A DNA stretch of 39,099 nt, taken from the NCBI RefSeq assembly GCF_016792905.1, contig NZ_JAEULP010000011.1, positions 1 through 39,099 of the forward strand, in the 5' to 3' direction. This stretch comes from Tabrizicola sp. (lineage in GTDB: Bacteria > Pseudomonadota > Alphaproteobacteria > Rhodobacterales > Rhodobacteraceae). Positions within the stretch are counted from its first letter, which is position 1; every line of letters starts with the position of its first letter. The position numbers and the translations under genes are program-made. This document shows positions 16,867-25,806 of the stretch, in pieces. The notes beneath the pieces were generated by a model. The model did not search any database and was not told the DNA's origin. It saw nothing but the letters and a program-made list of their open reading frames with translations.

Positions 16867-16890
16867 TTGATCAAATCCGTCTGATCAAAT
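16867..16890. promoter_or_regulatory. Tandem TGATCA operators upstream of the GntR gene
   Basis: Two copies: TTGATCAA at 16867-16874 and CTGATCAAAT at 16881-16890, 14-15 bases apart centre to centre. They fill the gap between the GH43 stop codon and the GntR gene, 55-78 bases before its start codon. They share the core with 15984-15991 and 16009-16022, which supports binding of one regulator at both promoters. Confidence 0.55.
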
Positions 16891-16892
16891 CC

Positions 16893-18467
16893 TCAATCCG
16901 CTTTGGGCGCATAGCGGAACCGCGTCACATCCACCGTCCAGCCCTGCCCGGTCAGGTCATGTGCAACAACGCCGACGAACGCCCCGGTGAACGACGCATG
17001 TTCCCCACGCCCGCCCTCGTCCGAGACGACCGAGGCATCCAGCTCCGGTCCGACCGGCACCCCGTTCACGCTGAAGCGCTGCACCGCCCGGTCGACCGCC
17101 ACGCCCAGCGTGACCTTGCCCTCCGCCACCGGGAACCGCCCGTGGAAAGCCAGCGCCTCGCCCGGCCAGTCGCCCTCGCAAGAAACCAGAACCACCACCC
17201 GGCTATCTCCCTCGCGCGTGACCAAGGCCGCATGGAACTTGTGCCGGTTGTAGTAGGTGATCAGCCCGGCCGCCCGCTGCCAGTTGGGAGGGTCGGCGAC
17301 CACATCGCACTCTGCAGCATAGGCCGGTTCGTCCTGACGCCGAGCGACCAGCGACTGCTCGAACCATGACCCTAGGCTCTCCCGCCCGATCAGCCGAAGG
17401 GCGCTGCCTGTCAGGGTGAACAGTCGCTCGGGATGCGGCGTCCGCAGCCACTGGAACTCCATCGGCAGGTCGGGACCGGTGAAGTCATGCTCCACCACCC
17501 CCGGCACCAACCGGGCCACCGGAAGGTCGATGGTCGACGGCGGCACCATTCCCCCGTCCTTCAGCCAAAGCCAGTCGTCACGCCAGACGACCTCGGCCAA
17601 CCCGGTCTCCCGCCCCGTCGAGCAGAACGGCCCGCGCGCGCCCTGCTGCGGCCGCCCGCACAAGAAGGAATGCCAATACCGCCCGTCATGCCCTTCGACA
17701 TACTGCCCGTGCCCCATCCGCTGGATCGGGCTTCCCTGATCGAACCGCGCGGTGATCACATGCTTCTGCGGATGGGTCTCGTAAGGCCCCCGGATGACCC
17801 GCGACCGCGCCAGCGTCACGGCATGGTCATAGCCGGTGCCACCCTCGGCGGTCGTCAGGTAATAATACGCGCCGCGCCGGAACAGATGCGGCGCCTCGGT
17901 CAGGCCAAAGTCCGTCCCGGTGTAGATCGTCGTGACCTCGCCCAGAAGTCCCTCCTCCGGGTGCCATTCCTGCAACTCGATCCCGTCGAAGCGGTCATGT
18001 GCCGGGTTCAGGCCGGTGCCCTTTTCCCGATGGTTCCAGCGCATGTTGAGGAACCACTTCCGCCCGTCGCGGTCATGGAAGAGCGAGGGGTCGAAGCCTG
18101 AGGACGTGACGTAGATCGGGTCAGACCAGTCGCCGTCCACGCTCGCGCAGGTGACGATGTAGTTGTGCGCATCCTTGAACGCCCCGTCCAGCCGCTTGAC
18201 GTCGGTGTAGACCAGCCAGAACCGTCCGTCGGCGTGGCTCAGACAGGGCGCCCAGATGCCGCAGCTGTCGGGGTTGCCCCGCATGTCCAACTGGCTTGCC
18301 CGCCGCAATGGTCGCGCCACCAGCCGCCAGTTCACCAGATCGCGGGAATGGTGGATCTGCACCCCCGGGTACCATTCGAAGGTCGAAGTCGCGATATAGT
18401 AGTCCTCGCCCACCCGACAGAAACTGGGGTCGGCGTTGAAGCCGCGGATCACCGGGTTTTCCAGCAT
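16893..18467 (-). CDS. Glycoside hydrolase family 43 (beta-xylosidase-like)
   Basis: Five-bladed beta-propeller glycosidase with a C-terminal beta-sandwich (524 aa), of the GH43 beta-xylosidase/arabinofuranosidase type. The start MLENPVIRGFNADPSF carries the catalytic base Asp (residue 13) typical of the family; GFDPSLFHDRDG holds the pKa-modulating Asp, and TDFGLTEAPHLFRRGAYYY the general-acid Glu. From about residue 320 the GH43 C-terminal domain follows (FQWLRTPHPERLF, YYNRHKFHAALVTREGD). There is no signal peptide, so it acts on imported oligosaccharides. An AAGGAG site precedes ATG 18467. It is the last enzyme gene of the minus-strand carbohydrate operon; specificity (xylosides versus arabinosides) cannot be settled by reading. 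Confidence 0.88.
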   Translation of the reverse strand: MLENPVIRGFNADPSFCRVGEDYYIATSTFEWYPGVQIHHSRDLVNWRLVARPLRRASQLDMRGNPDSCGIWAPCLSHADGRFWLVYTDVKRLDGAFKDAHNYIVTCASVDGDWSDPIYVTSSGFDPSLFHDRDGRKWFLNMRWNHREKGTGLNPAHDRFDGIELQEWHPEEGLLGEVTTIYTGTDFGLTEAPHLFRRGAYYYLTTAEGGTGYDHAVTLARSRVIRGPYETHPQKHVITARFDQGSPIQRMGHGQYVEGHDGRYWHSFLCGRPQQGARGPFCSTGRETGLAEVVWRDDWLWLKDGGMVPPSTIDLPVARLVPGVVEHDFTGPDLPMEFQWLRTPHPERLFTLTGSALRLIGRESLGSWFEQSLVARRQDEPAYAAECDVVADPPNWQRAAGLITYYNRHKFHAALVTREGDSRVVVLVSCEGDWPGEALAFHGRFPVAEGKVTLGVAVDRAVQRFSVNGVPVGPELDASVVSDEGGRGEHASFTGAFVGVVAHDLTGQGWTVDVTRFRYAPKAD

Positions 18468-18492
18468 TCTTGGCTCCTTCAGCGCTAAGGCA

Positions 18493-18520
18493 GGCGGAAG
18501 GATCCCTCAATCCCTCCGCC
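18493..18520 (-). other. Hairpin between dehydrogenase and GH43 genes
   Basis: GGCGGAAGG at 18493-18501 faces CCCTCCGCC at 18512-18520 (one mismatch, 10-base loop), in the 95-base gap between two genes of the operon. No T-run follows on the minus strand, so it more likely affects mRNA stability or partial termination than ending the operon. Confidence 0.35.
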
Positions 18521-18562
18521 CGCCGGATCTGCCCGGCAGGGAGGCGTCAGGGCATGACCCGC

Positions 18563-19696
18563 TCAGCGCAGCAGCGCCCGCGCCTCGTCCGGCGACAGCG
18601 CCGCAGGTCGGGTGCAGGTGGTGGTCAGCGTCACGAATTGCCCCGTCTCGCCCGATTTCAGGCAGGCGGTCATCACGTCCACCCCATGCAGCGCGCGTTC
18701 CAGCGAACAGCGCGCATCGCGCCCGCCCTGCAATGCCGCGACCATGTCGGCCAGCCCCGCCGTCCGATAGTTCGCCAGGGGTCCGCGATCAGGATGCTCC
18801 TGGTTCGGAACGCCAAACGGATGGTCCCACGGATCAAGCTCCGTCAGGCTGCCGTCCTTGCCGCCGATCTCCACCGCGCCACCGAAGAAGTTGGGGTCGG
18901 GGACATAGAGGGTGCCCTCGGTGCCATACAGCTCGAAATGGTTTCGCTTGTGGTGCCAGACGTCCCAGCTGGTCGACAGGTTGATCGTCGCGCCGTTGTG
19001 GAACTCCAGCAGGGCATGGATGTTGGTCGGCGTCTTTACCGGCACCGTCTCGCCTTCGCGCGGGCCGTTCGAGATCACCCGTTCCGCCTGGGCGGATGAG
19101 GTCAGCGCCCCCACCCGCTTCACCGGACCCAGGAAGTTGACCAGGTCCGCCACATAGTAGGGACCAAGGTCCAGCATCGGTCCGGCCCCCGGCAGGAAGA
19201 AGAAATCCGGGTTCGGATGCCAGTGTTCCATCCCGTGATTCAGCACCGCCGCAGAGCCCGAGGTGATCTGGCCCACGCGGCCCTCGTCCAGCACCGCCCG
19301 CGCCTGCTGGTGCGCACCGCCAAGGAAGGTATCGGGCGCACAGCCCACCGCCAGCCCCTTGGCCTTGGCCAGGTCGCGCAGCGCCACGCCTTGCTCCAGC
19401 GTCAGGACCAGCGGCTTTTCGGAATAGGCGTGCTTGCCCGCCTCCAGAATGCGCTTCGTCACCGCGTAATGCGCGTCCGGGATGGTGAGGTTGATCACCA
19501 CGTCCACGTCCTTGTTCGCCAGCAGGTCATCGACCGACTGGGCGCGGGTGCCGAACTCCTCCGCCCGCGCCTTGGCTGCGTCCATGTTCACGTCGGCAAC
19601 CGACCGTACCTCCAGCCCCTTGAACAGGGGCGCCAGCCGCAGATAGCTGGTCGAGATATTGCCCGCCCCGATGATGCCGATTCCAAGATTTGCCAT
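18563..19696 (-). CDS. Gfo/Idh/MocA family oxidoreductase (first copy)
   Basis: NAD(P)-dependent sugar oxidoreductase (377 aa). A Rossmann fold opens with GIGIIGAGNIS (residues 5-15), followed by the conserved YSEKPLVLTLEQG with the catalytic Lys near 95. The C-terminal alpha/beta domain has MLDLGPYYVADLVNFLGPV, the usual substrate-site region. A GAGGAA site precedes ATG 19696. The gene lies 12 bases after the end of a TIM-barrel isomerase gene in the same operon. A second such isomerase/dehydrogenase pair is encoded on the plus arm (28419-30635), but the two dehydrogenases differ clearly in sequence. Family members oxidise sugars or glycosides, frequently at C3; the substrate here is unknown. 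Confidence 0.88.
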   Translation of the reverse strand: MANLGIGIIGAGNISTSYLRLAPLFKGLEVRSVADVNMDAAKARAEEFGTRAQSVDDLLANKDVDVVINLTIPDAHYAVTKRILEAGKHAYSEKPLVLTLEQGVALRDLAKAKGLAVGCAPDTFLGGAHQQARAVLDEGRVGQITSGSAAVLNHGMEHWHPNPDFFFLPGAGPMLDLGPYYVADLVNFLGPVKRVGALTSSAQAERVISNGPREGETVPVKTPTNIHALLEFHNGATINLSTSWDVWHHKRNHFELYGTEGTLYVPDPNFFGGAVEIGGKDGSLTELDPWDHPFGVPNQEHPDRGPLANYRTAGLADMVAALQGGRDARCSLERALHGVDVMTACLKSGETGQFVTLTTTCTRPAALSPDEARALLR

Positions 19697-19708
19697 TTTC
19701 GCTATTCC

Positions 19709-20458
19709 TCAGAGTGCCTTGGCCGACGCAAGCGAGCGAGTCGCGAACCGCGCGTCGTCCTTCGGGTTGTCGTGTTCCATGACGAAGTGCTTCACGCCGA
19801 TCTCCTTCAGCGCCGCCATGATCGTCTTCCAGTCCACCGTGCCATAGCCAAGGTCGGACCAGCCATCCTCATCCTTGTTCTCGCCCGCCGGGGCGATGTC
19901 CTTCACATGCGCCGCGGTGATCCGGTCCTTGTACTTCTCGATCCATGAGAGGGGGTCCGCCCCGCCACGGATCACCCAGGCCACGTCCATCTCCCATTCC
20001 AGACCCGGCCCGCCTTCGAAGATGCGGTCCTGCGGCATCGAGCCGTCGGACAGCGCCCTGAACTCGAAGTCGTGGTTGTGCCAGCCGAAGCTGTAGCCCG
20101 CCGCCTTGTAGGGCGCGCCCGCCTTCTGCAATCGCGCCCCGAACGCCGTCCACCCCGCCGCATCGGTGGGCCGGTCCTCGGGCAGCACATAGGGGCAATA
20201 AAGCCGCTCCATCTTCAGCGCCTTGGCGATGCCCAGCACCTTGTCGACCTCGGTTTCCAGTTGCGCGAGGCCGAAATGCCCGGTCGGCATGGTCAGCCCG
20301 GTGGCCTTCAGCCCCTCCTGCGTTGCCGCCACCGCCGCATCGTCGGCATAAAGCGCGCCGTAGCCTTCCACCGCCCCATAGCCGGCCTTCGACACCATCT
20401 CGAAGGTCCGCGACATGGGCGGGAAGTTGCGCGAGGAATAAAGCTGGTAGCTGAACAT
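19709..20458 (-). CDS. Xylose-isomerase-like TIM-barrel protein (sugar isomerase/epimerase)
   Basis: AP-endonuclease-2/xylose-isomerase-like TIM barrel (249 aa), the IolE/hydroxypyruvate isomerase superfamily. The chain starts MFSYQLYSSRNFPPMSRTFEMVSKAGYGAVEGYG. Divalent-metal ligand positions of the fold appear in GWHNHDFEF, EWEMDVAWV, AAHVKDIAP and FVMEHDNP. ATG 20458 is preceded by AAAGGAT. It lies 14 bases after the GH2 gene and 12 bases before the Gfo/Idh gene, in the same transcript. Known members isomerise or epimerise sugars or, in oxidative glycoside pathways, act on 3-keto-glycosides; the role here is inferred from context only. Confidence 0.85.
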   Translation of the reverse strand: MFSYQLYSSRNFPPMSRTFEMVSKAGYGAVEGYGALYADDAAVAATQEGLKATGLTMPTGHFGLAQLETEVDKVLGIAKALKMERLYCPYVLPEDRPTDAAGWTAFGARLQKAGAPYKAAGYSFGWHNHDFEFRALSDGSMPQDRIFEGGPGLEWEMDVAWVIRGGADPLSWIEKYKDRITAAHVKDIAPAGENKDEDGWSDLGYGTVDWKTIMAALKEIGVKHFVMEHDNPKDDARFATRSLASAKAL

Positions 20459-20472
20459 GGGATATCCTTTCG

Positions 20473-22851
20473 TCAGGCGCCGTAAGTGGCGGAATGGAGG
20501 TCTCGGAAGGTGAAGCGGGGCACCGCCGAGGGGTCCTCGGGGGTGAAGATGATCGTGGCGGGGAAGCCGGGAAACAGCGTCACGGCGTTGGTCGAGAAGC
20601 GGCCCGGCACTTCAGATTCCACCGCAACAAACGGAGCGAGTGCCTTGACCTGCAAGGTCAAATTCCACACTCCACCCCCTTGCCGCATCTCGGCGGTAAG
20701 GCCCGACGGCAAAAGGTCGTAGGCCTTCCAGGGCTTCGGCGCATGGACATCCCCGCCCTGCGCATCGCCCGACCAGGTGAAGGCCAGCACCTCCCCCGCC
20801 CCCAGTGCATCCGGGGACAAGGTCAGCACCGGCACTGCCGCGTCCGTCGGCACAGTGACGGTCGCCTCGGCCAGCTTCCGTGTGGAGCCATCCATCGCCG
20901 CCGCGCGTGCCGTGACGGTGATCGTCGCAACCTCTGCCCGGTCATTGACAGCCCGCAGTTCGATCCCGCCATCCTTCGGCACCGCCACCACCGTCACGGG
21001 CGCGTAGAACCGCGCGGCCATGTGGTGCAGCAGCTTCCAGTTGCCGCCGTGATCGAGGCTCGACCAGCTGCAAACCGGCCAGGTGTCGTTCAGCTGCCAG
21101 TAGAGCGTCCCCATGCAATGCGGCTTCAGGCTCCGCCAATGCGTCACCGCGGTCTTGATCGCCAGCCCCTGTTGCACCTGGGACAGGTAGACGAAATTCG
21201 GGAAATCCACCGGAAAGCGGAAGTAGCGGAACATCGTCTCCGCAATCCGCGCGTTGCCGCCTGCGTTCTTCTGGTGGCTCTCCATCACCGGGCTGGCGAT
21301 GTTCCAGTCCGCAGGGCTCGCAAATCGCCGGATCGCCGACAGCGAGGGATAGGACTGGAAGCCGAACTCCGAACAGAACCGGGGGCTGACGTCGCGATAG
21401 TGGTCGAAGTCGCGCCCCTCGTGCCAGACCGACCAGAAATGCATGTCGCCGGACGAGTCGTCATGCCAGGCATCGCCGAAGGACATGGGTCCGGGTGAGG
21501 GCGAGGAGGGCCACCAGTTCGAACCAGGCGATGCAATGTCCAACGCCTCCTCGATCGTGCGGTTGAGACGATCGTAGGAGGCAAGGTAGCGGTCCCGGTT
21601 GGCACGGCTCTCCGGGAACCACGTCAATGCCCCGATCAATTCATTGTCGCCACACCAGAGAGCAATGCAGGCATGGTGATGCAAACGATCAACATTGCTG
21701 ACAACTTCCGCGAACACCCCAGCGAGGAATTCACCCGTCGATGGGTAGAGATTGCAGGCGAACATAAAGTCCTGCCAGACCATCAGGCCCAGTTCGTCGC
21801 AGAGGTCGTAAAACCAGTCCGGCTCGTATCGGCCGCCACCCCAGACACGGATCATGTTCATGTTGGCGTCGACAGCGGATTGTAGCAGGTCGCGCGTCGC
21901 GTCGAGCGTGATGTTTGACGCCAGCGCGTCCTGCGGAATCCAGTTGGCCCCCTTGGCAAAGACATCGCGCCCGTTAACCCGAAACTTGAAACCGGTGCCT
22001 TCGCCGTCGCCTTCTCTCACCAGTTCGATGGACCGAAAGCCAATGCGGCGGACCACCTTCACAGCGTCATAGCAGATGGACAGATCGTGCAGCGGTTGCT
22101 GCCCCTGACCCGCGGGCCACCACAGGCTTGGTCTTTCAACAGTCAGAGATGCCCATGCAAGACCCTCGGAAAACTCCATCTGCTGCGTCTGCCCACACAG
22201 CGAGATGGTAGCCGATGCAACTTCCAGCGCCTGCGCCCGAACTGAAACCGTCACGCGGTCATGCTCGTGCGTCTGCCTGATCTTTATGTTGTAAAGCTCC
22301 GGCTTCCGTTCCACCACCAACCTTACATCGCCATAAACTCCGAACGGGGCCAGCGCGATGTTCCAGTCCCAACCAAAGTCACAAGCCGGTTTCCGCAGCA
22401 TATTCCCATTCGGGATCGGGCAGTTCTGCGCGGCATAGGGAATGTAGAACGGCATCCCGGCCTGCCGCCTCGCTCCCTCCCGGACCGGAGAGGCGAAGCG
22501 GATGCTGATCTCGTTTTCACCCAGCTTCAGCACGTCCGACAACCCGGCGACATATCGCCGGAACATGTTCTCGGCCCTCAGCACCGACTGCCCATTCACG
22601 AAGACCTCGGCAACCGTGTCCAGCATGTCGATTTCCAGCGCCAGATCGGTCCGGTCCACCGTAAACGACCGCGTCGCCACCCAATCCCGCTCCGCCACCC
22701 AACGGCAGTCATACTCGTTCCGCCCCCAGTACGGGTCGGGCAGCACCCCGGCCTTGACCAGCGCGGAAATCCCGTCGCCCGGCAGGTCGAAGTCAACGAC
22801 ATGGGCGCCGCTTTCGTCCGAAAGCGTCCAGCACCCCGCCAGATCAAGCAT
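20473..22851 (-). CDS. Glycoside hydrolase family 2, beta-mannosidase-like
   Basis: Retaining GH2 glycosidase (792 aa). The N-terminal sugar-binding jelly roll includes DPYWGRNEYDCRWVAERDW, typical of beta-mannosidases; then an Ig-like domain, and a TIM barrel with GANWIPQDALAS, MIRVWGGGRYEPDWFYDLCDELG, acid/base Glu in ALWCGDNE (GNNE in most relatives), and nucleophile Glu in RFCSEFGFQSYPS. Then come LYWQLNDTWPVCSWSSLD and C-terminal beta domains. There is no signal peptide. The N-terminal two thirds (about 21,500-22,600) looks less GC-rich than the C-terminal part and neighbours, hinting at a recombined gene. Two bases separate its ATG from the ATPase gene stop. Beta-mannosidase is the best guess; related exo-glycosidase activity is possible. 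Confidence 0.88.
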   Translation of the reverse strand: MLDLAGCWTLSDESGAHVVDFDLPGDGISALVKAGVLPDPYWGRNEYDCRWVAERDWVATRSFTVDRTDLALEIDMLDTVAEVFVNGQSVLRAENMFRRYVAGLSDVLKLGENEISIRFASPVREGARRQAGMPFYIPYAAQNCPIPNGNMLRKPACDFGWDWNIALAPFGVYGDVRLVVERKPELYNIKIRQTHEHDRVTVSVRAQALEVASATISLCGQTQQMEFSEGLAWASLTVERPSLWWPAGQGQQPLHDLSICYDAVKVVRRIGFRSIELVREGDGEGTGFKFRVNGRDVFAKGANWIPQDALASNITLDATRDLLQSAVDANMNMIRVWGGGRYEPDWFYDLCDELGLMVWQDFMFACNLYPSTGEFLAGVFAEVVSNVDRLHHHACIALWCGDNELIGALTWFPESRANRDRYLASYDRLNRTIEEALDIASPGSNWWPSSPSPGPMSFGDAWHDDSSGDMHFWSVWHEGRDFDHYRDVSPRFCSEFGFQSYPSLSAIRRFASPADWNIASPVMESHQKNAGGNARIAETMFRYFRFPVDFPNFVYLSQVQQGLAIKTAVTHWRSLKPHCMGTLYWQLNDTWPVCSWSSLDHGGNWKLLHHMAARFYAPVTVVAVPKDGGIELRAVNDRAEVATITVTARAAAMDGSTRKLAEATVTVPTDAAVPVLTLSPDALGAGEVLAFTWSGDAQGGDVHAPKPWKAYDLLPSGLTAEMRQGGGVWNLTLQVKALAPFVAVESEVPGRFSTNAVTLFPGFPATIIFTPEDPSAVPRFTFRDLHSATYGA

Positions 22852-22853
22852 TG

Positions 22854-23933
22854 TCAGATCCTCTGTTCCGTCTTCGCGTCAAAGAGCGAGGCCTTGGAAA
22901 TATCGAGGCCCAGATGCACTTTCGTGCCTGCGGGCAACCGGCCCTCGACAGGCACCCGCACGCTCATGTTCGCCCCTTCGGCCTTCAGCCACAAAAGGCT
23001 GTCGGCCCCCAGATGCTCGTCGATCTCCACCTCTGCCGGGATCGACGGTCCGGTCGGCGGCTTGGTCGACACCGTGATATGCTCCGGCCTGACCCCCAGG
23101 ATCGCCTGGTCCCGCTCCAGCACCGCGCCCCCGTCATAGCCCGCCAGGTCGATCTTCGTCGCCCCGAACAGGAAGGCGCGGCCCCCGTCCACCGTCCGCC
23201 CCTTCAGGAAGTTCATCGACGGGCTGCCGATGAACCCCGCCACGAACAGGTTCGACGGGCGGTTGTAGATTTCCAAGGGCGCTGCAAGCTGCTGGATCAC
23301 GCCGCCCTTCATCACAGCGATCCGGTCGGCGAGCGTCAGCGCCTCGATCTGGTCATGCGTCACATAGACCATCGTGTTGCCCAGCTGGTTGTGCAGGCGC
23401 TTGATCTCGACCCGCAGCTCGCTGCGAAGCTTTGCGTCGAGGTTCGAGAGAGGTTCATCGAACAGGAACACGTCCACGTCCCTGACCAGCGCCCGCCCGA
23501 TGGCCACCCGCTGCCGCTGACCGCCGGACAGCGCCGCCGGTTTCCGGTCCAGCAGCGGCTGGATCTGCAAGATCTCCGCCGCCCGGGCGATGCGCTTGTC
23601 GATCTCGGCCTGCGGAACCTTGGCGTTCTTCAGGCCAAAGGACAGGTTCCCCCGCACCGTCATCTGCGGGTACAGCGCATAGGACTGGAACACCATGCCG
23701 ATGCCGCGCTCCGACGGCTCGGCCCAGGTGACGTTCTTGCCCTTGATCCAGATCTGCCCGTCAGTGATGTCCAGAAGCCCCGCGAGGCAATTCAGCAGCG
23801 TCGACTTCCCGCAGCCCGACGGGCCCAGCAGCACGACGAACTCACCTTCCGCCACGTCCAGGTTCATGTTCTTCAGGACCGAGATAGACCCGAAATTCAG
23901 CGTCAGGTCCTTGACTTCAATCGAATTTCCCAT
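22854..23933 (-). CDS. Sugar ABC transporter ATP-binding protein (MalK/UgpC type)
   Basis: ATPase of a CUT1 carbohydrate importer (359 aa). Motifs: Walker A LGPSGCGKST, Q-loop MVFQSYALYPQMTV, signature LSGGQRQRVAIGRALVRD, Walker B FLFDEPLSNLDAKLR and H-loop YVTHDQ. From about residue 240 the MalK-type regulatory TOBE domain follows (NLFVAGFIGSPSMNFL, ILGVRPEHI). It is downstream of two permease genes and the binding-protein gene, and 2 bases before the GH2 gene, so import and cleavage genes share a transcript. Such ATPases are often shared by several transporters. Confidence 0.93.
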   Translation of the reverse strand: MGNSIEVKDLTLNFGSISVLKNMNLDVAEGEFVVLLGPSGCGKSTLLNCLAGLLDITDGQIWIKGKNVTWAEPSERGIGMVFQSYALYPQMTVRGNLSFGLKNAKVPQAEIDKRIARAAEILQIQPLLDRKPAALSGGQRQRVAIGRALVRDVDVFLFDEPLSNLDAKLRSELRVEIKRLHNQLGNTMVYVTHDQIEALTLADRIAVMKGGVIQQLAAPLEIYNRPSNLFVAGFIGSPSMNFLKGRTVDGGRAFLFGATKIDLAGYDGGAVLERDQAILGVRPEHITVSTKPPTGPSIPAEVEIDEHLGADSLLWLKAEGANMSVRVPVEGRLPAGTKVHLGLDISKASLFDAKTEQRI

Positions 23934-23936
23934 GTG

Positions 23937-24839
23937 TCAGCCTTTCACGGCACCGGCGGCGATACCGCGCACGAAGAGTTTGCCCGAGACGAAGTAGACG
24001 ATCAGCGGCACAAGGCCGGTCAGCACGGTCGCGGCCATGTTGACGTTGTATTCCTTCACCCCCTGGACCGAGTTGACGATGTTGTTCAGTTGAACCGTCA
24101 TCGGGTAGAGGTCGGGCTTGGTGAAGACGACCCCGAACAGGAAGTCGTTCCAGATGCCGGTGACCTGCAGGATCAGCGCCACCACGAAGATCGGCAGCGA
24201 CATCGGCAGCATGATCCGAAGGTAGATGCCCCAGAACCCGGCCCCGTCGACGCGGGCGGCCTTGAAGAGTTCCTCCGGGATCGAGCTGAAATAGTTGCGG
24301 AAGAGAAGCGTCAGGATCGGCATCCCGAAGATCGTGTGCACGATGATCAGCCCCCAGAGCGTGCCGTAGATCCCCATTTCGCGCAGCAGGATCACGATCG
24401 GATACAGCATGATCTGATAGGGGATGAACGACCCGAAGATCAGGATGGTGAAGAAGATGTCCGACCCCTTGAACCGCCAGTTGATCAGCGCATAGCCATT
24501 CACCGAGGCGATGATGATCGAGATGACCACCGAAGGCACCGTGATCAGGACCGAGTTCCAGAACCCCCGCGAAAGCCCGTCGCAGTTCAGGCCGGTACAG
24601 GCCTCCTTCCAGGCCTTGACCCAGGGCTGGAAGGTGACTTCCACCGGAGGCGCGAAGATGTTGCCAAGGCGGACTTCGGGCATGCCCTTCAGGCTGGTCA
24701 TCACCATCACCCAGAGGGGCAGAAGGTAGTAGACGCAGACCACGATCAGGATGCCGTAAAGCATGATGTTGCGGCCGCTCAGTACCTTCCTGGGCTTGGC
24801 GCCACGGGGGCCGGACATGGTCATGGAGGTGTCAGCCAT
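23937..24839 (-). CDS. Sugar ABC transporter permease (MalG type)
   Basis: Inner-membrane permease (300 aa) of the CUT1 importer. An N-terminal tail leads to a first helix (NIMLYGILIVVCVYYLLPLWVMV), then five more hydrophobic segments. The EAA loop reads EELFKAARVDGAGFWGIYLRIMLPMS near residue 205. The segment VTFQPWVKAWKEACTGLNCDGLSRGFWNSVLI is a typical MalG-like periplasmic part and contains two cysteines that could pair. Its first bases overlap the end of the MalF-type permease gene by 8 bases. Confidence 0.92.
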   Translation of the reverse strand: MADTSMTMSGPRGAKPRKVLSGRNIMLYGILIVVCVYYLLPLWVMVMTSLKGMPEVRLGNIFAPPVEVTFQPWVKAWKEACTGLNCDGLSRGFWNSVLITVPSVVISIIIASVNGYALINWRFKGSDIFFTILIFGSFIPYQIMLYPIVILLREMGIYGTLWGLIIVHTIFGMPILTLLFRNYFSSIPEELFKAARVDGAGFWGIYLRIMLPMSLPIFVVALILQVTGIWNDFLFGVVFTKPDLYPMTVQLNNIVNSVQGVKEYNVNMAATVLTGLVPLIVYFVSGKLFVRGIAAGAVKG

Positions 24840-25728
24840 GCTTCTTGCCTCCGAATTCCAGATAGGCCCAGGGGATCAGCACGATCAGCACGCTGAGAAG
24901 CATCATGGTGGAGGCCGCGAACCCCTGCCCCAGGTTCTGCGCCTGAAACATGTAGTCGTAGACATACATCGCCGGCACCTGACTGGCGTTGCCCCCAGGG
25001 CCTCCCGAGGTCATCGCGACCACCAGGTCGTAAAGCCGGATGATGCCGGATGCGACGATCACCAGTGTGGTGATGAACACCGCACGCATCATCGGGATGA
25101 TCACCACGACATAGGTCTTCCAGGTTGGAATGCCGTCAACACGGGTAGCCTTCCAGATATCCTCGTCAATGCCGCGCAGGCCCGCCAGCATCAGGCACAT
25201 CACGAAACCGGTGCCCTGCCACAGCCCCGCGATCAGAAGACCGTACAGCACGGTATCGGGGTTGTTCAGCGGGTCGAAGGTGAAGCTGGTCCAGCCGAGG
25301 CTCCGCACGATGCCCTCGATGCCGAACTGCGGGTTCAGGATCCACTGCCAGACCAGACCCGTCACGATGAAGGACAGCGCGAAGGGGTACAGCATGATGG
25401 TCCGGAACGTGTCCTCGTAGCGGATTTTCTGGTCCATCAGAACCGCAAGAACGAAGCCCATCACCACGGTGAAGACCAGCGACATCACGCCATAGAACAA
25501 CAGGTTCTCGATCGAGATCGTCCAGCGGCTGGCGGCCCATAGCCGCTCATACTGGTCGAAGCCGACGAACTTCAGCTTCGGCAGCAGTTTCGAGTTGGTG
25601 AAGGAATAGACGACGGTCCAGATCGTGCCGCCCAGGAAGACCACCAGCGCCGTGGCGATCATCGGAATTGCCGCGATCTTTGCACTGATGTTGCGGGTCC
25701 ATCGCGCCCGCGCCTGCGTTTCTGCCAT
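24832..25728 (-). CDS. Sugar ABC transporter permease (MalF type)
   Basis: Inner-membrane permease (298 aa) paired with the MalG-type subunit. After a basic N-terminus come six hydrophobic segments, starting with IAAIPMIATALVVFLGGTIWTVVYSF. The EAA loop reads EDIWKATRVDGIPTWKTYVVVIIPMM near residue 205. FVGFDQYERLW and NPDTVLYGLLIAGLWQGTGF are usual in sugar MalF-like permeases that lack the large MalF insertion. It lies 78 bases downstream of the binding-protein gene, with a terminator-like stem in that gap. Confidence 0.92.
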   Translation of the reverse strand: MAETQARARWTRNISAKIAAIPMIATALVVFLGGTIWTVVYSFTNSKLLPKLKFVGFDQYERLWAASRWTISIENLLFYGVMSLVFTVVMGFVLAVLMDQKIRYEDTFRTIMLYPFALSFIVTGLVWQWILNPQFGIEGIVRSLGWTSFTFDPLNNPDTVLYGLLIAGLWQGTGFVMCLMLAGLRGIDEDIWKATRVDGIPTWKTYVVVIIPMMRAVFITTLVIVASGIIRLYDLVVAMTSGGPGGNASQVPAMYVYDYMFQAQNLGQGFAASTMMLLSVLIVLIPWAYLEFGGKKHG

Positions 25729-25759
25729 CGGCCCTGCCCCCCGGTTGCCGTTCAGGTAG

Positions 25760-25789
25760 AAAAGGGGCCGCCCGTTCCCAGGCAGCCCC
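25760..25789 (-). terminator. Terminator-like stem after the sugar-binding-protein gene
   Basis: On the minus strand a nine-pair stem (plus-strand arms GGGGCCGCC at 25764-25772 and GGCAGCCCC at 25781-25789, one G-U pair) with an 8-base loop is followed by TTTT (25760-25763). It lies between the binding protein and the first permease. This is a familiar arrangement for partial termination or 3' protection that keeps the binding protein in excess over the membrane subunits. Confidence 0.6.
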
Positions 25790-25806
25790 CGGTCATCAAG
25801 ACCGTC

